A stretch of 64,000 nucleotides of DNA from Candidatus Chlorohelix allophototropha (GCF_030389965.1 NZ_CP128399.1:248001-312000), one strand, 5' to 3'. Shown: positions 43,700-52,757, counted from the first letter of the stretch. Translations and numbers: made by a program. Notes: generated from the sequence alone by a model not told the origin.

Positions 43700-45388
43700 A
43701 TGACTGCTAATCAGACTCAGCTACCAAAACCTGCTGTTTCAAAATTACTGGTTTATTCTATAACAAGTATTTTGACTATACTTGCTATTACAATCTGGTG
43801 GTTTTACGGTAACTCAGCCGGTAATAATTACACCAATCAAGTTTTCTGGAAGTTTCTGATTGATCTGGTATTGGTGCTGGCATTGGGGCTAATGAATATT
43901 CAGGTAGCAGGAACCCGCTTTAGTATTGCTACCACTATTATTTTTTCGGCTATGTTGACCTTGCCGATTATTCTTTTACCGGTGTTTGCATTTATTATTG
44001 TAGCGGTATACTACTATCTGCTTCCTACTAGCCGGGGAAACTGGCGCACTTTTTACGGTTTTATAATGTTTAATCTGGTTTTTTTTGCAGGGGCTGCCAC
44101 CTTCCGTTTGTTTGGTTCTACCAATATTGAAAAATTAACCGGGCAGCAACTAGTGGCTGTTTTGCTGGCATTTTCTGCATGGGTTATATCCAATTATGGG
44201 TTAATCATTTTAAGGGATTATCTTTTAGGTGTTGAAAGCCCCTTCACGGTTATAAAGCATTTGCCGGCAAGCCTACCGATACAGTTAATTGTAATTCCTG
44301 TTGGACTTTTGCATAGCGTTATATTAACCAACTATGATAATGGCATGGTTGTATTATGGTGCTTGGTGATTGTGGCAATCGGGATATTTACCAACCATCT
44401 TGTGTTGTTACAGGAACGATTACAGTTGCAAAATGATCTTCTTTCGCAGCAAAAGGAAGCACTGGAGAGCGTGCAACAGCGTGAACTTGGAACCGGGAAC
44501 GCTTTAGCCGATTCTGCCGGAGAGTTGAGCGCAATAGCGTTTGAACAAAGCGCCAGTATTTCCCAGCAATTTATGCAGCTCAGTGAATTATCCAAAATTG
44601 TAGATCAATTAAATCGAAGCGCAGAAATCATTGCCGAATCAGCTTATCGGGTTTTGCAAAGTACCGAACAGAGTTTGAGATCGGCAGAGGTTGGGCAAGA
44701 TTCCTTGAATACCAGCTTGGAAGAACTGGCAGATTTGCAAATAAGTCTTGAGGGATTGGTAGAACAGACCACCGAAATGGCAGCCCAATCAAAAGAAATT
44801 AACCAACTTTCTGAGGTGTTACAAGAGATAGCCGAAGAAACTCATTTGCTGGCGGTAAATGCTACAATTGAAGCCAGTAGCGCCGGAGAATATGGTCATA
44901 GGTTCGCTGTGGTGGCTAACGAGGTCAATCAACTTGCCGGACGTGCCAGAAGTGGTAGCTTGCAAGTTCAGAAGGTTATTTCGCGTTTGCGTAAAATAGT
45001 GGAAAGTGTACTTGATCGGATAGAGCAAAGCCGTGATCAGAGTCGCGAGGCGGTTGACAGCTTGACTATTGCCAGCCAGCGAACAGCACAGGTTATTGAG
45101 GTTACACAGCACGCTACGGTGCTTTCCCGACAGATTTCCGGCGCTTCTCAACAACAACGTAGTGGTACGCAGCAAACTGCTAACGGGCTTAGCCTCCTTT
45201 TACAAATAGCGAATGAAGCGGTGAAAATTTCAGAGAAGAGCCGTGAAACTGCCACTCGTCTAGATAATTTGTCCAAAAATTTGCATAAGGGTTCCAGCCA
45301 GATTCCACCTAACGTCCCTCCCGGTAGATCAGATACCGCTCAGATTTCGCCACTGGTTTCAGGAAACTTTAGCCCACAAAAAGCGTAG
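43700..45388 (+). CDS. Membrane MCP-like signal transducer
   Basis: From ATG 43700 (a TTG at 43688 opens the frame earlier) the protein has 562 residues. Seven to eight hydrophobic helices fill residues 15-235, resembling an integral-membrane sensor module. A coiled coil follows, then a methyl-accepting signalling domain around residues 280-530. Its tip reads LQEIAEETHLLAVNATIEASSAGEYGHRFAVVANEVNQLAGRAR, close to the conserved hairpin that contacts CheA and CheW. No che genes, flagellar or pilus genes are in the window. The multispan sensor part replaces the usual periplasmic ligand domain. Confidence 0.85.
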   Translation: MTANQTQLPKPAVSKLLVYSITSILTILAITIWWFYGNSAGNNYTNQVFWKFLIDLVLVLALGLMNIQVAGTRFSIATTIIFSAMLTLPIILLPVFAFIIVAVYYYLLPTSRGNWRTFYGFIMFNLVFFAGAATFRLFGSTNIEKLTGQQLVAVLLAFSAWVISNYGLIILRDYLLGVESPFTVIKHLPASLPIQLIVIPVGLLHSVILTNYDNGMVVLWCLVIVAIGIFTNHLVLLQERLQLQNDLLSQQKEALESVQQRELGTGNALADSAGELSAIAFEQSASISQQFMQLSELSKIVDQLNRSAEIIAESAYRVLQSTEQSLRSAEVGQDSLNTSLEELADLQISLEGLVEQTTEMAAQSKEINQLSEVLQEIAEETHLLAVNATIEASSAGEYGHRFAVVANEVNQLAGRARSGSLQVQKVISRLRKIVESVLDRIEQSRDQSREAVDSLTIASQRTAQVIEVTQHATVLSRQISGASQQQRSGTQQTANGLSLLLQIANEAVKISEKSRETATRLDNLSKNLHKGSSQIPPNVPPGRSDTAQISPLVSGNFSPQKA

Positions 45389-45462
45389 ACAATTAATAGT
45401 AAATGAACAGGCTTATTGAAAATAAAAGCTGACTTCCTCATTATTGGAATGGAGGGTAATTT

Positions 45463-46158
45463 ATGGCAGGAATTATTGACCGCGTGACGATGATTGTCAA
45501 GGCAAATGTAAATGATTTGCTGGAGAAGTCTGAAAACCCAGAGCGCCAGTTGAACTATTTTATTTTGGAGATGGAAGATAGCATCAAGGAAGCTGAAAAT
45601 ACCGTTACAGGCGCTGCTACTCAGGCAAAAATGCTGGATTTGCAGGCACAGGAAGCTCGGCGTAAAGGGCAAGATTGGGAGCAAAAAGCCGAGCGTGCTT
45701 TGAAGGCGAATCGTGAAGATTTGGCGCGGGAAGCCTTGCGGATGCAGGCTCAAGCGGACGAAGAAGCTAATGCTTATCAGGCTCAATACGAAGAGCAGAA
45801 GAAGATACAAGAACAACTGCGCTCTCAAATGACCCTGTTGCGGCAAAAATACAATGAGTTGCAAAGTAACAAACCGACCCTTTTGGCTCGTTACGGTATG
45901 GCAAAGCTGACTAATAAGGTGTATGGAGAAAAAGACCCTATTACCGGAATTAATACCGGAGCTTCTTCTCGCATGGAGCGCAAAATTATGGCGCAGGAGG
46001 CTTTGAGCCAGATGGGTGGCGCTGAAGTAAAGGCGGCTCAAACTGAAGCCGAAATTAATAAGTTGCCGGATGACGACCTAGATTCCGAGCTTGATGCGCT
46101 CAAACAAAAGATGGGTTTGGGGAAGAAAGCGGACGAGCAAAAAGAAGGACAAGCTTGA
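45463..46158 (+). CDS. pspA: PspA/IM30 (Vipp1) family membrane-protecting protein
   Basis: The 231 residues start MAGIIDRVTMIVKANVNDLLEKSENPERQLNYFILEMEDSI, the amphipathic helix and first coiled-coil of the PspA/Vipp1 family, and continue as a long coiled coil to about 190. These proteins form ESCRT-III-like rods on damaged membranes. Vipp1 supports thylakoids in oxygenic phototrophs, whereas PspA answers envelope stress; this one cannot be assigned to either. GGAGGG precedes the ATG. Single gene with its own terminator. Confidence 0.9.
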   Translation: MAGIIDRVTMIVKANVNDLLEKSENPERQLNYFILEMEDSIKEAENTVTGAATQAKMLDLQAQEARRKGQDWEQKAERALKANREDLAREALRMQAQADEEANAYQAQYEEQKKIQEQLRSQMTLLRQKYNELQSNKPTLLARYGMAKLTNKVYGEKDPITGINTGASSRMERKIMAQEALSQMGGAEVKAAQTEAEINKLPDDDLDSELDALKQKMGLGKKADEQKEGQA

Positions 46159-46190
46159 TAGCTGCATAAAATTTATTTGGGCTGTTTGGT

Positions 46191-46219
46191 GGGGCGTAGT
46201 TATTTACGTCCCCTTTTTT
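46191..46219 (+). terminator. Terminator after pspA
   Basis: GGGGCGTA and TACGTCCCC pair (one bulged T) around a 6-base loop, followed by TTTTTT. Confidence 0.8.
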
Positions 46220-46285
46220 ATGCAGCGGGTATTATCGCTTGGAAAGTAGAGTTTCAATTCGAGAAATAATCTTGCTGAGATTGTA

Positions 46286-46315
46286 TTGACATAATCATGC
46301 TCCTCACATTATAAT
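46286..46315 (+). promoter_or_regulatory. Consensus promoter of the adenine methylase gene
   Basis: TTGACA at 46286-46291 and TATAAT at 46310-46315, spacer 18 bases; start near 46322, about 40 bases before the TTG start codon. Confidence 0.85.
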
Positions 46316-46363
46316 AAGTTTACATAAGCATGGCTCAGTTTTTGTTCGGGAGAGGGCGCATAA

Positions 46364-47509
46364 TTGAACTATATCGGCAGCAAGTGGTCTTTACTTCCCT
46401 TTATTCAGAATCTTCTCGATGCCAAACAGCTTAACGGCGGGGTTTTTTGCGACCTGTTTTCAGGTACAACCGCAGTGGGGCAATTTGCCAAGCGTTTGGG
46501 GTTTCAGGTTGTTTCAAACGATTGGCAGTATTATTCCTATGTACTGGGCAAAGCCTTTTTGGGATGCAATCAATATCCTACCTTCGAACTGCTTTTAAAG
46601 GCTTACCCACAAATTTCAGAACGTCAGGTTCAAATCCAACCACCTTTACCCTCCTTTTCCGGCGATAAAGAATACAATTTGCGGTTGCCTTTACTAAAAG
46701 TAGTAGATTGGCTGAATTCGCTATCGGGGATTGATACAGGTTTTGTCTTCAACAATTATTGCTATGGTGGCACCAAAGATTCGGAACATTCGCGCAACTA
46801 TTTTTCCGATGAAAACGGGCGAAGCTGCGATGCGATTCGGCAAACATTGGAAACTTGGAAAGTTGCAGAGTTGGTAAACGAGGATGAGTATTATTTACTA
46901 TTGGCGGCATTGCTAGATGCGTTGGATAGCGTGGCGAATACAGCCAGTGTTTATGGTGCGTTTCTGAAACATCTAAAAACAACTGCTCGTAAACCCTTAA
47001 AACTGAAAACCCCTGTGATTATTCCCGGCGATAAGCCCCACAAAGTATTCTGTAGCGATGCGAACCAGTTGATCCCGCAACTTGATTGTGATGTGCTGTA
47101 TCTTGACCCGCCCTATAATCGTCGCCAATATGCCACTAATTACCATTTGCTTGAAACGGTGGCGCTTGGCGATAACCCCGAACTAAAGGGTAAAACCGGG
47201 CTACGCCCTTATGAGCACCAACGCAGCCGCTATTGCCTGAAGCTAGAAGTAGAAAGGGCATTTACCGACTTGGTAAGCCACGCACGCGCGCGCCACATTA
47301 TCTTGAGTTATAACGATGAAGGCTTTTTAAGCCCGAAAGAGATTGAGCGCATCTTTGGGATGCGTGGCAGAGTAGAAACCCATCGCCTTACTTATCGCCG
47401 CTTCCGTGCCGATAAGAATCGCGATAACCGCAACTACGCCCCTAACCAGAATGTGTATGAATTCCTATTCTATGTTCGAGTAGAGAATGAAGCCGAACTG
47501 GCAGCTTAA
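46364..47509 (+). CDS. D12-class DNA adenine-N6 methyltransferase
   Basis: Translation starts at TTG 46364, supported by GGGAGAGG about 8-10 bases upstream and by the family N-terminus NYIGSK. The protein has 381 residues. The SAM-binding motif is CDLFSGTTAVG (Asp30) and the catalytic DPPY is at residues 248-251 in VLYLDPPYNRRQYATNYHLLE. This is the Dam/FokI-methylase-like D12 family. No restriction endonuclease or specificity gene is adjacent, so it looks like an orphan methylase. It may methylate a short palindrome, regulate gene expression, or be the remains of a restriction system. Confidence 0.92.
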   Translation: MNYIGSKWSLLPFIQNLLDAKQLNGGVFCDLFSGTTAVGQFAKRLGFQVVSNDWQYYSYVLGKAFLGCNQYPTFELLLKAYPQISERQVQIQPPLPSFSGDKEYNLRLPLLKVVDWLNSLSGIDTGFVFNNYCYGGTKDSEHSRNYFSDENGRSCDAIRQTLETWKVAELVNEDEYYLLLAALLDALDSVANTASVYGAFLKHLKTTARKPLKLKTPVIIPGDKPHKVFCSDANQLIPQLDCDVLYLDPPYNRRQYATNYHLLETVALGDNPELKGKTGLRPYEHQRSRYCLKLEVERAFTDLVSHARARHIILSYNDEGFLSPKEIERIFGMRGRVETHRLTYRRFRADKNRDNRNYAPNQNVYEFLFYVRVENEAELAA

Positions 47510-47511
47510 AT

Positions 47512-47541
47512 AAAAAAGGAGCGAGATATTGCACTCGCTCC
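47512..47541 (-). terminator. Terminator of ftsH (converging with the methylase gene)
   Basis: GGAGCGAG (47518-47525) and CTCGCTCC (47534-47541) form an 8-base stem with an 8-base loop. On the minus strand it is followed by TTTTTTA. On the plus strand the T tract is poor. Confidence 0.8.
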
Positions 47542-47566
47542 TCGTTTCGATAAATTTGTGTTACTT

Positions 47567-49531
47567 CTATGCCGAACCGGTGGCAGGGCGTAAAGCTCCC
47601 GGAATGATCTGGTCTTTGTAGATAGCTGCTGCTGCCTGACCTTCGTTTAGGGCAGCTGGCTCTACGCGGAACAACGGCTTAGGTTCAGGGCGTTTGGTGT
47701 CAAACATTGCCTCGAAATCTTCCCCTTCGAGAGTTTCGCGCTGAATTAATAACTCAGCAACCTCAATGAGTTTCTCGCGGTTTTCGCCCAAAATCTTCTT
47801 GGCGCGTTGGTAGTTAGCGTCAATTATTGAACGAACCTCTTTATCGATCTCGTAGGCGATTTCATCCGAGTAGTTGCGCTGCTCGCTGATTTCGCGTCCG
47901 AGGAAGATGAGTTCATCTTTTTGACCAAAAGCTACAGGACCAAGCTTTTTGCTCATACCGTATTGAGTTACCATTCGACGCGCCATATCGGTTGATTTCT
48001 CAATGTCGTTGCTTGCGCCGCTGGAAATCTCGTTGAAGATAATTTCTTCGGCAGCGCGACCACCCAGACCCCAAGCAATTTGATCTTCAAATTGCGCTTT
48101 GGTGCCTAAGAAACGGTCTTCGCTTGGCAGTACACGAGTATAACCACCCGCCATACCACGCGGTATAATCGAGATTTTGTGAACCGGGTCTACATTAGCC
48201 AGCATACGCGCGACTAAAGCGTGACCAACTTCATGGTAAGCAGTAATCGCTTTTTCCTTGTCAGAAATCACACGACTTTTGCGTTCAGGTCCGGCGATAA
48301 CACGGTCAATTGCTTCTTCCAACTCGCTCATGCTGATGCTTTTCTTGTTGCGGCGGGCTGCCAGAATAGCCGCTTCATTGATTAGGTTCTCAAGGTCTGC
48401 GCCACTGAAACCCGGCGTTTGTTTTGCCAGAGTTTCCATTGAAACTTCCTTGTCGAACGGTTTGCCGCGTGAATGCACATCCAGAATAGCCATACGACCG
48501 CGAATGTCAGGGCGATCCAGTACTACTTGTCGGTCAAAGCGACCGGGACGCAATAGCGCAGGGTCAAGCACGTCAGGGCGGTTGGTAGCGGCTATCATAA
48601 TTACATTGGTATTGCTATCAAAGCCGTCCATTTCCACCAGAATCTGGTTTAGAGTTTGCTCACGTTCATCGTGGCTTCCACCCAGACCAGCGCCACGTTG
48701 GCGACCTACCGCGTCAATTTCGTCGATGAAGATAATGCAGGGCGAATTGCGTTTAGCCTGATCAAACAGGTCACGCACGCGGCTTGCGCCCACACCCACA
48801 AACATTTCTACAAATTCACTACCGCTGATGCTGAAGAAGGGTACGCCTGCTTCGCCTGCCACCGCTTTGGATAGCAAGGTCTTACCAGTGCCCGGAGGAC
48901 CTACCAACAACACGCCTTTAGGGATACGCGCTCCCAATGCAGCGAATTTATCAGGATATTTGAGGAATTCCACCACTTCTGCCAATTCTTGCTTGGCTTC
49001 ATCCGCACCGGCAACATCGTTGAAGGTTACGCTGGGCTTGTTGCCCATAAACATACGGGCACGACTTTTGCCAAAAGAAAGCGCCTGATTGTTGCTACCT
49101 TGCGCCTGTCGCATCATAAATACCAGCACCCCAATGAATAACAGAGTAGGGAGCAAGAAGGTTAGGGTATTAAGAATACCACCCCACTGGGAAGACTCGT
49201 TTACTTTGAGGTTAAAGCTGGATTTAGTCAGGTCAACTCCGGCGTTGCGTAGCAAAGAACCGAAATCGGTAACACCGGTCTCACGGCGGAAAACTTTTTC
49301 GGTGCCATCGGTGTATCGGATTCTACCAACATCACTATCGTTGGTAATGACAATTTCTTTGATTTTGCTGCTTTGATTTGGGTCTGCGGCAGTTCTGATA
49401 ACTTCACCTAATGTAATGGTGTTGTTACTATCTTTGCTACCATTACCCAGAATGGTGAAGAACAGTGCAAGTACGGCTACCATGATTATCAGGTAGACGA
49501 AACTGTTCCTTAACCATTTATTTTCACCCAT
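47567..49531 (-). CDS. ftsH: ATP-dependent zinc metalloprotease FtsH
   Basis: The 654-residue protein has a first transmembrane helix at 10-27, an extracytoplasmic domain, and a second helix near 115-137. The AAA module has [19 protein letters not shown] (Walker A), [13 protein letters not shown] (pore loop), [16 protein letters not shown] (Walker B) and [20 protein letters not shown]. The peptidase site [10 protein letters not shown] carries two zinc-binding His and the catalytic Glu. FtsH degrades misfolded membrane proteins; in phototrophs it also turns over damaged photosystem subunits, which is only a possibility here. GGAGG sits 7 bases before the ATG. Confidence 0.98.
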   Translation of the reverse strand: MGENKWLRNSFVYLIIMVAVLALFFTILGNGSKDSNNTITLGEVIRTAADPNQSSKIKEIVITNDSDVGRIRYTDGTEKVFRRETGVTDFGSLLRNAGVDLTKSSFNLKVNESSQWGGILNTLTFLLPTLLFIGVLVFMMRQAQGSNNQALSFGKSRARMFMGNKPSVTFNDVAGADEAKQELAEVVEFLKYPDKFAALGARIPKGVLLVGPPGTGKTLLSKAVAGEAGVPFFSISGSEFVEMFVGVGASRVRDLFDQAKRNSPCIIFIDEIDAVGRQRGAGLGGSHDEREQTLNQILVEMDGFDSNTNVIMIAATNRPDVLDPALLRPGRFDRQVVLDRPDIRGRMAILDVHSRGKPFDKEVSMETLAKQTPGFSGADLENLINEAAILAARRNKKSISMSELEEAIDRVIAGPERKSRVISDKEKAITAYHEVGHALVARMLANVDPVHKISIIPRGMAGGYTRVLPSEDRFLGTKAQFEDQIAWGLGGRAAEEIIFNEISSGASNDIEKSTDMARRMVTQYGMSKKLGPVAFGQKDELIFLGREISEQRNYSDEIAYEIDKEVRSIIDANYQRAKKILGENREKLIEVAELLIQRETLEGEDFEAMFDTKRPEPKPLFRVEPAALNEGQAAAAIYKDQIIPGALRPATGSA

Positions 49532-49645
49532 AAATAACCTCCGCTGTCACTTCGCCCGGCTCCCGGGTCAGGGAATTAACTGGTTGCCTTTCCGCGCTGC
49601 CAAGACGAGGGGAGCTTTGAGCAGGGCAGAAGTGAATTATTATTA

Positions 49646-49660
49646 TGACCATAATGGTCA
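49646..49660. promoter_or_regulatory. Perfect 15-base palindrome upstream of ftsH
   Basis: TGACCATAATGGTCA is a perfect inverted repeat (7-1-7) about 115 bases before the ftsH start. It lies in an AT-rich region likely to hold the ftsH promoter, so it could be a repressor operator. The rest of the 370-base gap 49532-49901 shows only AT-rich sequence. No second copy was noticed in the window. Confidence 0.4.
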
Positions 49661-49901
49661 GGTATTTTTATATAAAAAAGCAAAAATCGGTTTCATTAAC
49701 TGAAAATACCCCTTCAATTATAACAAACCTTATTTGAAAAAGCCATTTGCATAAAGCCTGTTCAAGCAAACACTAACAAAAGGTTCACTAATCAGGTTAT
49801 CTGTAATAAGAACTTACGCGCTGCCAGTTTTGAAAGTTTCATATTTTGCCAGCATACTCTATCTATCAAGTGTTAGAGTTATGTTAGTTTTTTCTGGTTT
49901 C

Positions 49902-50807
49902 TTATCGGGGGGGCAGGTCATGTCCGTTCAGAATCTCATCAAAGCGGGGGTTTCCTCGCAAGTGATCGAGTTTATCGTCTTCCAACGCCCACTCGCGCAC
50001 TCCTTCGGTATCTAATGCCGCAGCACGTCCCAAATGGTAAAGCGATTCACTTATTCTGAAATTTTCGGCATAAAAACAAGCTAGGTGGTAATGTGCCAGC
50101 AAATATTCGGGGTCAATTTCTATAGCCTTAAGCAAGGAGGTTTCGGCGCGCTCGGATTCTTCTAGCATAATGGCAGACAGTCCCAGATTATGCCATGCAA
50201 TCTGGTCGTTAGAGTCTATTTTTAGGATAGACTCAAGTTGTTGCGCCGATTGGTGATAGTCGCCTTGTTCCCAGAAAATATCAGAGAGCTTAAAACGGGC
50301 ACGGGTATCCTCTGTTTTTTGCTGGATAGCTTTTCCCAGAGATGAAATCGATTTGGAAATTTCACCACGCTCGTAGAGAATTTCGCCCATAACTCGCCAG
50401 GCATCGGGATAGTTGGGGTCTGTGTCAAGCGTTTTTTCAAGAAAAAAGTGGGCGGTATCTAATCCGTTCTGAAGCAAAAAATAACCCAAATTGTATAAAA
50501 CTTCGGGGCGTTTGGGGTCAAGACGGAGTGCCTGTACATAGTGCATCAAGGCATCTTGGTAATTACCTTGTTCAGCGCAAATTGTGCCGAGGTTATCGTG
50601 AAGGGCGGGCCAATTAGGGGCGTATTCAAGGGCTTTACGCACCTCTGCTTCCGCATCCGCGAACCGTTCGGCTTCATAGTACACTTTAGCGCGATCATTA
50701 TGCCCACGCGCCAATTGCATCAGATGTTCATCAGATGCTTCAAAACCGCTTTTATTTTCGCTGCTTTCCCACTCAAAAGACTGTGGATGGTTTTTGTCTC
50801 CCATCAT
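49902..50807 (-). CDS. TPR-repeat protein
   Basis: The 301 residues hold about six TPR units between residues 30 and 265, for example AKVYYEAERFADAEAEVRKALEYAPNW, PALHDNLGTICAEQGNYQDALMHYVQAL and YLLAHYHLACFYAENFRISESLYHLGRA. There is no signal peptide or membrane helix. It lies divergent from mvaB and upstream of ftsH by 370 bases. Function unknown; it is similar in style to the larger TPR protein at 28203-30002. Confidence 0.85.
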   Translation of the reverse strand: MMGDKNHPQSFEWESSENKSGFEASDEHLMQLARGHNDRAKVYYEAERFADAEAEVRKALEYAPNWPALHDNLGTICAEQGNYQDALMHYVQALRLDPKRPEVLYNLGYFLLQNGLDTAHFFLEKTLDTDPNYPDAWRVMGEILYERGEISKSISSLGKAIQQKTEDTRARFKLSDIFWEQGDYHQSAQQLESILKIDSNDQIAWHNLGLSAIMLEESERAETSLLKAIEIDPEYLLAHYHLACFYAENFRISESLYHLGRAAALDTEGVREWALEDDKLDHLRGNPRFDEILNGHDLPPR

Positions 50808-50870
50808 CCTACCCGGTTACTCCCCTGAAATTCACTTCGCCTTTTCAAACTAGCCTATTATAACAGTTCT

Positions 50871-51035
50871 GAACAAGAGTGTGCATGGAAATACCTTTTC
50901 GAGCAGGGCGGATGCAAGTTCGGAAGGGGAGTGTAACCATACGGGTTCATATCCTTTCAGGGCACAGGCAGGCAGTGGGATGCCTGCCGAGGCCGCAAGG
51001 GGTGTTCTCTTGAACTAACCCCTCTCTACTTTTTT
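50871..51035 (+). ncRNA. Candidate structured leader or small RNA upstream of mvaB
   Basis: The 391-base gap between two divergent genes contains, on the plus strand, a perfect 8-base hairpin (50967-50988, GGCAGGCA/TGCCTGCC) and then a terminator-like hairpin with T6 at 50998-51035. No gene precedes it on that strand, so the terminator must serve a short transcript starting near 50870 (TATAAC at 50859-50864 is a weak -10). It could be a small RNA, or a riboswitch/attenuator for mvaB 160 bases further on. GCAGGGC at 50903-50909 is complementary to GCCCTGC at 51082-51088, beyond the terminator. No known riboswitch consensus was recognised. Confidence 0.35.
50998..51035 (+). terminator. Terminator-like hairpin upstream of mvaB
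   Basis: AGGGGT-GTTC and GAAC-ta-ACCCCT form a 10-pair stem (2-base bulge, TCTT loop) followed by CTCTAC and six T. Confidence 0.6.
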
Positions 51036-51198
51036 CCGGCGGGAGCAGCAGGTTATTGCCCTAAAAACGTTTCTTGCAATAGCCCTGCCCAATCAAGCGA
51101 GTTACTAAAACACTTCGCCATATTTTGACAAACTGAGGAAGCCATTCTAATAATTGTTCCATTAGCAAATAAGTGTTTAATTCAGCCAGAAGGGAATT

Positions 51199-52116
51199 AT
51201 GAAATTACCTAAAACCGCTAAAATTCATGAGGTTGGTCCTCGCGATGGGTTGCAGAACGAGAAAGCGCCTGTTTCTACAACAGATAAAATCGCGCTGGTA
51301 AATGCACTGGCGCAAGCGGGTTTGACAAGCATTGAATACGGGTCTTTTGTAAGCCCTAAATGGGTTCCGCAAATGGCAGATAGTGATGAGGTAGGTCGCC
51401 TTATTACTCGTTTGCCGGGTATTAGTTACCAGGCATTGGTTATGAATATGAAGGGCTATGAACGAGCCAAAGCAACTGGGATGGATTCGGTTAACATCGT
51501 TACGGGTGTTAGCGAGACTTTTAACCGCAAAAATATGAACGCTGGCGTGGATGAGTCGCTGGAAAACTACCGTCCCATAATTGCCCAGGCGCGTCAAGAT
51601 GGGATTCAGATTACGGCGTATGTATCCACTGCTTTCGGTTGCCCTTACGAAGGAGAAATACTTTTCGCAAATGTTCTAGAGGTTAGCCGGAAATTCTTGA
51701 CGATGGGGGCGGATGAAGTGATTTTGTCCGATACTATTGGTTGCGCGCATCCTAAACAAGTTAGCGAGTTGCTAGCTATGCATCTTGAGCATATCCCGGT
51801 GGATAAACTCGGTGTGCACTTTCATGATACGCGCGGTTTAGCATTGGCAAACGTGTTGGCGGCGCTTCAGCTGGGAGTGAATCGCTTTGATGGTTCAGTA
51901 GGAGGAATGGGTGGTTGTCCCTTTGCGCCCGGTGCACAGGGTAACGTCTGTACCGAAGATTTGGTTTTTATGCTAGAGGAAATGGGTGTCGAGACAGGCG
52001 TGAATGTTCCCGCGCTTATTGAAGTGTCTCGCACGGTTGAAGGGTTGTTAGGACGTGCCTTGCCCGGTCATATCAAAAGCGCAAAACACAAGCCCAGTTA
52101 TTTGGAGAGAAAATAA
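51199..52116 (+). CDS. mvaB: Hydroxymethylglutaryl-CoA lyase
   Basis: The 305-residue TIM-barrel enzyme begins KIHEVGPRDGLQNE, where the Arg-Asp pair is catalytic and metal-binding. It contains LGVHFHDTRGLALANVLAAL (metal-binding His-x-His), and DGSVGGMGGCPFAPGAQGNVCTEDLVFMLEEMG carries the catalytic Cys. It splits HMG-CoA to acetoacetate and acetyl-CoA in leucine breakdown. Neighbouring genes are not catabolic, so it stands alone. AAGGGAA precedes the ATG. Confidence 0.95.
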   Translation: MKLPKTAKIHEVGPRDGLQNEKAPVSTTDKIALVNALAQAGLTSIEYGSFVSPKWVPQMADSDEVGRLITRLPGISYQALVMNMKGYERAKATGMDSVNIVTGVSETFNRKNMNAGVDESLENYRPIIAQARQDGIQITAYVSTAFGCPYEGEILFANVLEVSRKFLTMGADEVILSDTIGCAHPKQVSELLAMHLEHIPVDKLGVHFHDTRGLALANVLAALQLGVNRFDGSVGGMGGCPFAPGAQGNVCTEDLVFMLEEMGVETGVNVPALIEVSRTVEGLLGRALPGHIKSAKHKPSYLERK

Positions 52117-52156
52117 TGCGGTGTAGATTCAAGCAACTTATCTTTGGCAAGGTATC

Positions 52157-52411
52157 TTACGCTTTGTAAATCGCACGTTTAAATTCATTGAGCATTGTTG
52201 AGTGCCAGTCGCGCTTTCCTTGCCGCAATTCGCTCTCAACTGCTCCCAAATAGTGACCGCAGGTTACACAAAAAACTGCTATCAGAGTTTCGCTTTCCTC
52301 TTCATCGTCATAATCATAAATCATTTCAGTTTCATCGAAAGGATAAACAGGTTCACTGGCAAGATTGGTGCTGCTGCAATGTGGGCATTTCCCACTAATT
52401 TTGTTTTCCAT
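52157..52411 (-). CDS. Small zinc-ribbon protein
   Basis: From ATG 52411 (AGGAG 8 bases upstream; the frame is open further upstream but that part overlaps the preceding gene) the protein has 84 residues. CPHC near residue 9 and CVTCGH near residue 49 form a zinc-ribbon-like pair separated by an acidic loop (YDYDDEEESE). It is the last gene of the four-gene minus-strand operon and its start overlaps the end of the solenoid-repeat gene by 17 bases. Function unknown. Confidence 0.7.
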   Translation of the reverse strand: MENKISGKCPHCSSTNLASEPVYPFDETEMIYDYDDEEESETLIAVFCVTCGHYLGAVESELRQGKRDWHSTMLNEFKRAIYKA

Positions 52412-52757
52412 GGCTTTCACTCCTTTTGAGAGGTGAATTGCGGAAGGAGGCAATTCCGCGTGTACTGAGCGCACTGAAGAAGCTAAGAAAACTGGCAAAA
52501 CTCAAAATGCTGCCAAAACTTGCAATGCTGGTTAATGATAGCAAACTGAACGAACTACCAATAGATAGAATACTGTTGGAACTGCCAATGGAGAGTACAC
52601 TATTGAAACTACCGATTGAGAGTATGCTATTATAACTTCCTATGCTAAGGATACTGTGTTTTTTGCTTTTTTTACCAATCTTACTAGCTATATCTTGTGC
52701 TAATTTTCCATTAGCAATAGGGCTATCGGCGAGTTCCATTTTTTTTCTAGCCTCCAT
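52395..52757 (-). CDS. Small protein with nonapeptide solenoid-like repeats (SILSIGSxN)
   Basis: The 120-residue protein has a basic N-terminal segment (residues 1-33). Four 9-residue repeats follow, SILSIGSYN, SILSIGSFN, SVLSIGSSN and SILSIGSSF, then a degenerate Ser/Leu/Phe-rich continuation to residue 100 and a basic tail. Alternating small polar and aliphatic residues with strict period suggest a beta-solenoid or a membrane-associating surface; no family was recognised. The frame is supported by AGGAGG 5-6 bases before the ATG and by its place in the operon. Ser content is near 30%. Confidence 0.7.
   Translation of the reverse strand: MEARKKMELADSPIANGKLAQDIASKIGKKSKKHSILSIGSYNSILSIGSFNSVLSIGSSNSILSIGSSFSLLSLTSIASFGSILSFASFLSFFSALSTRGIASFRNSPLKRSESHGKQN
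52548..52658 (-). repeat. 27-base tandem repeats encoding SILSIGSxN units
   Basis: Four 27-base units, diverged at silent positions but conserved in protein. This indicates old duplications kept by selection on the amino-acid pattern. Confidence 0.75.

Noticed and set aside
50967-50988. Resemblance of the mvaB upstream hairpin to a cobalamin (B12-box) riboswitch
   Set aside because: Only the GGATGCCTGCC-like end resembles a B12 box. The GGGAA and other core elements of the cobalamin aptamer are missing upstream.
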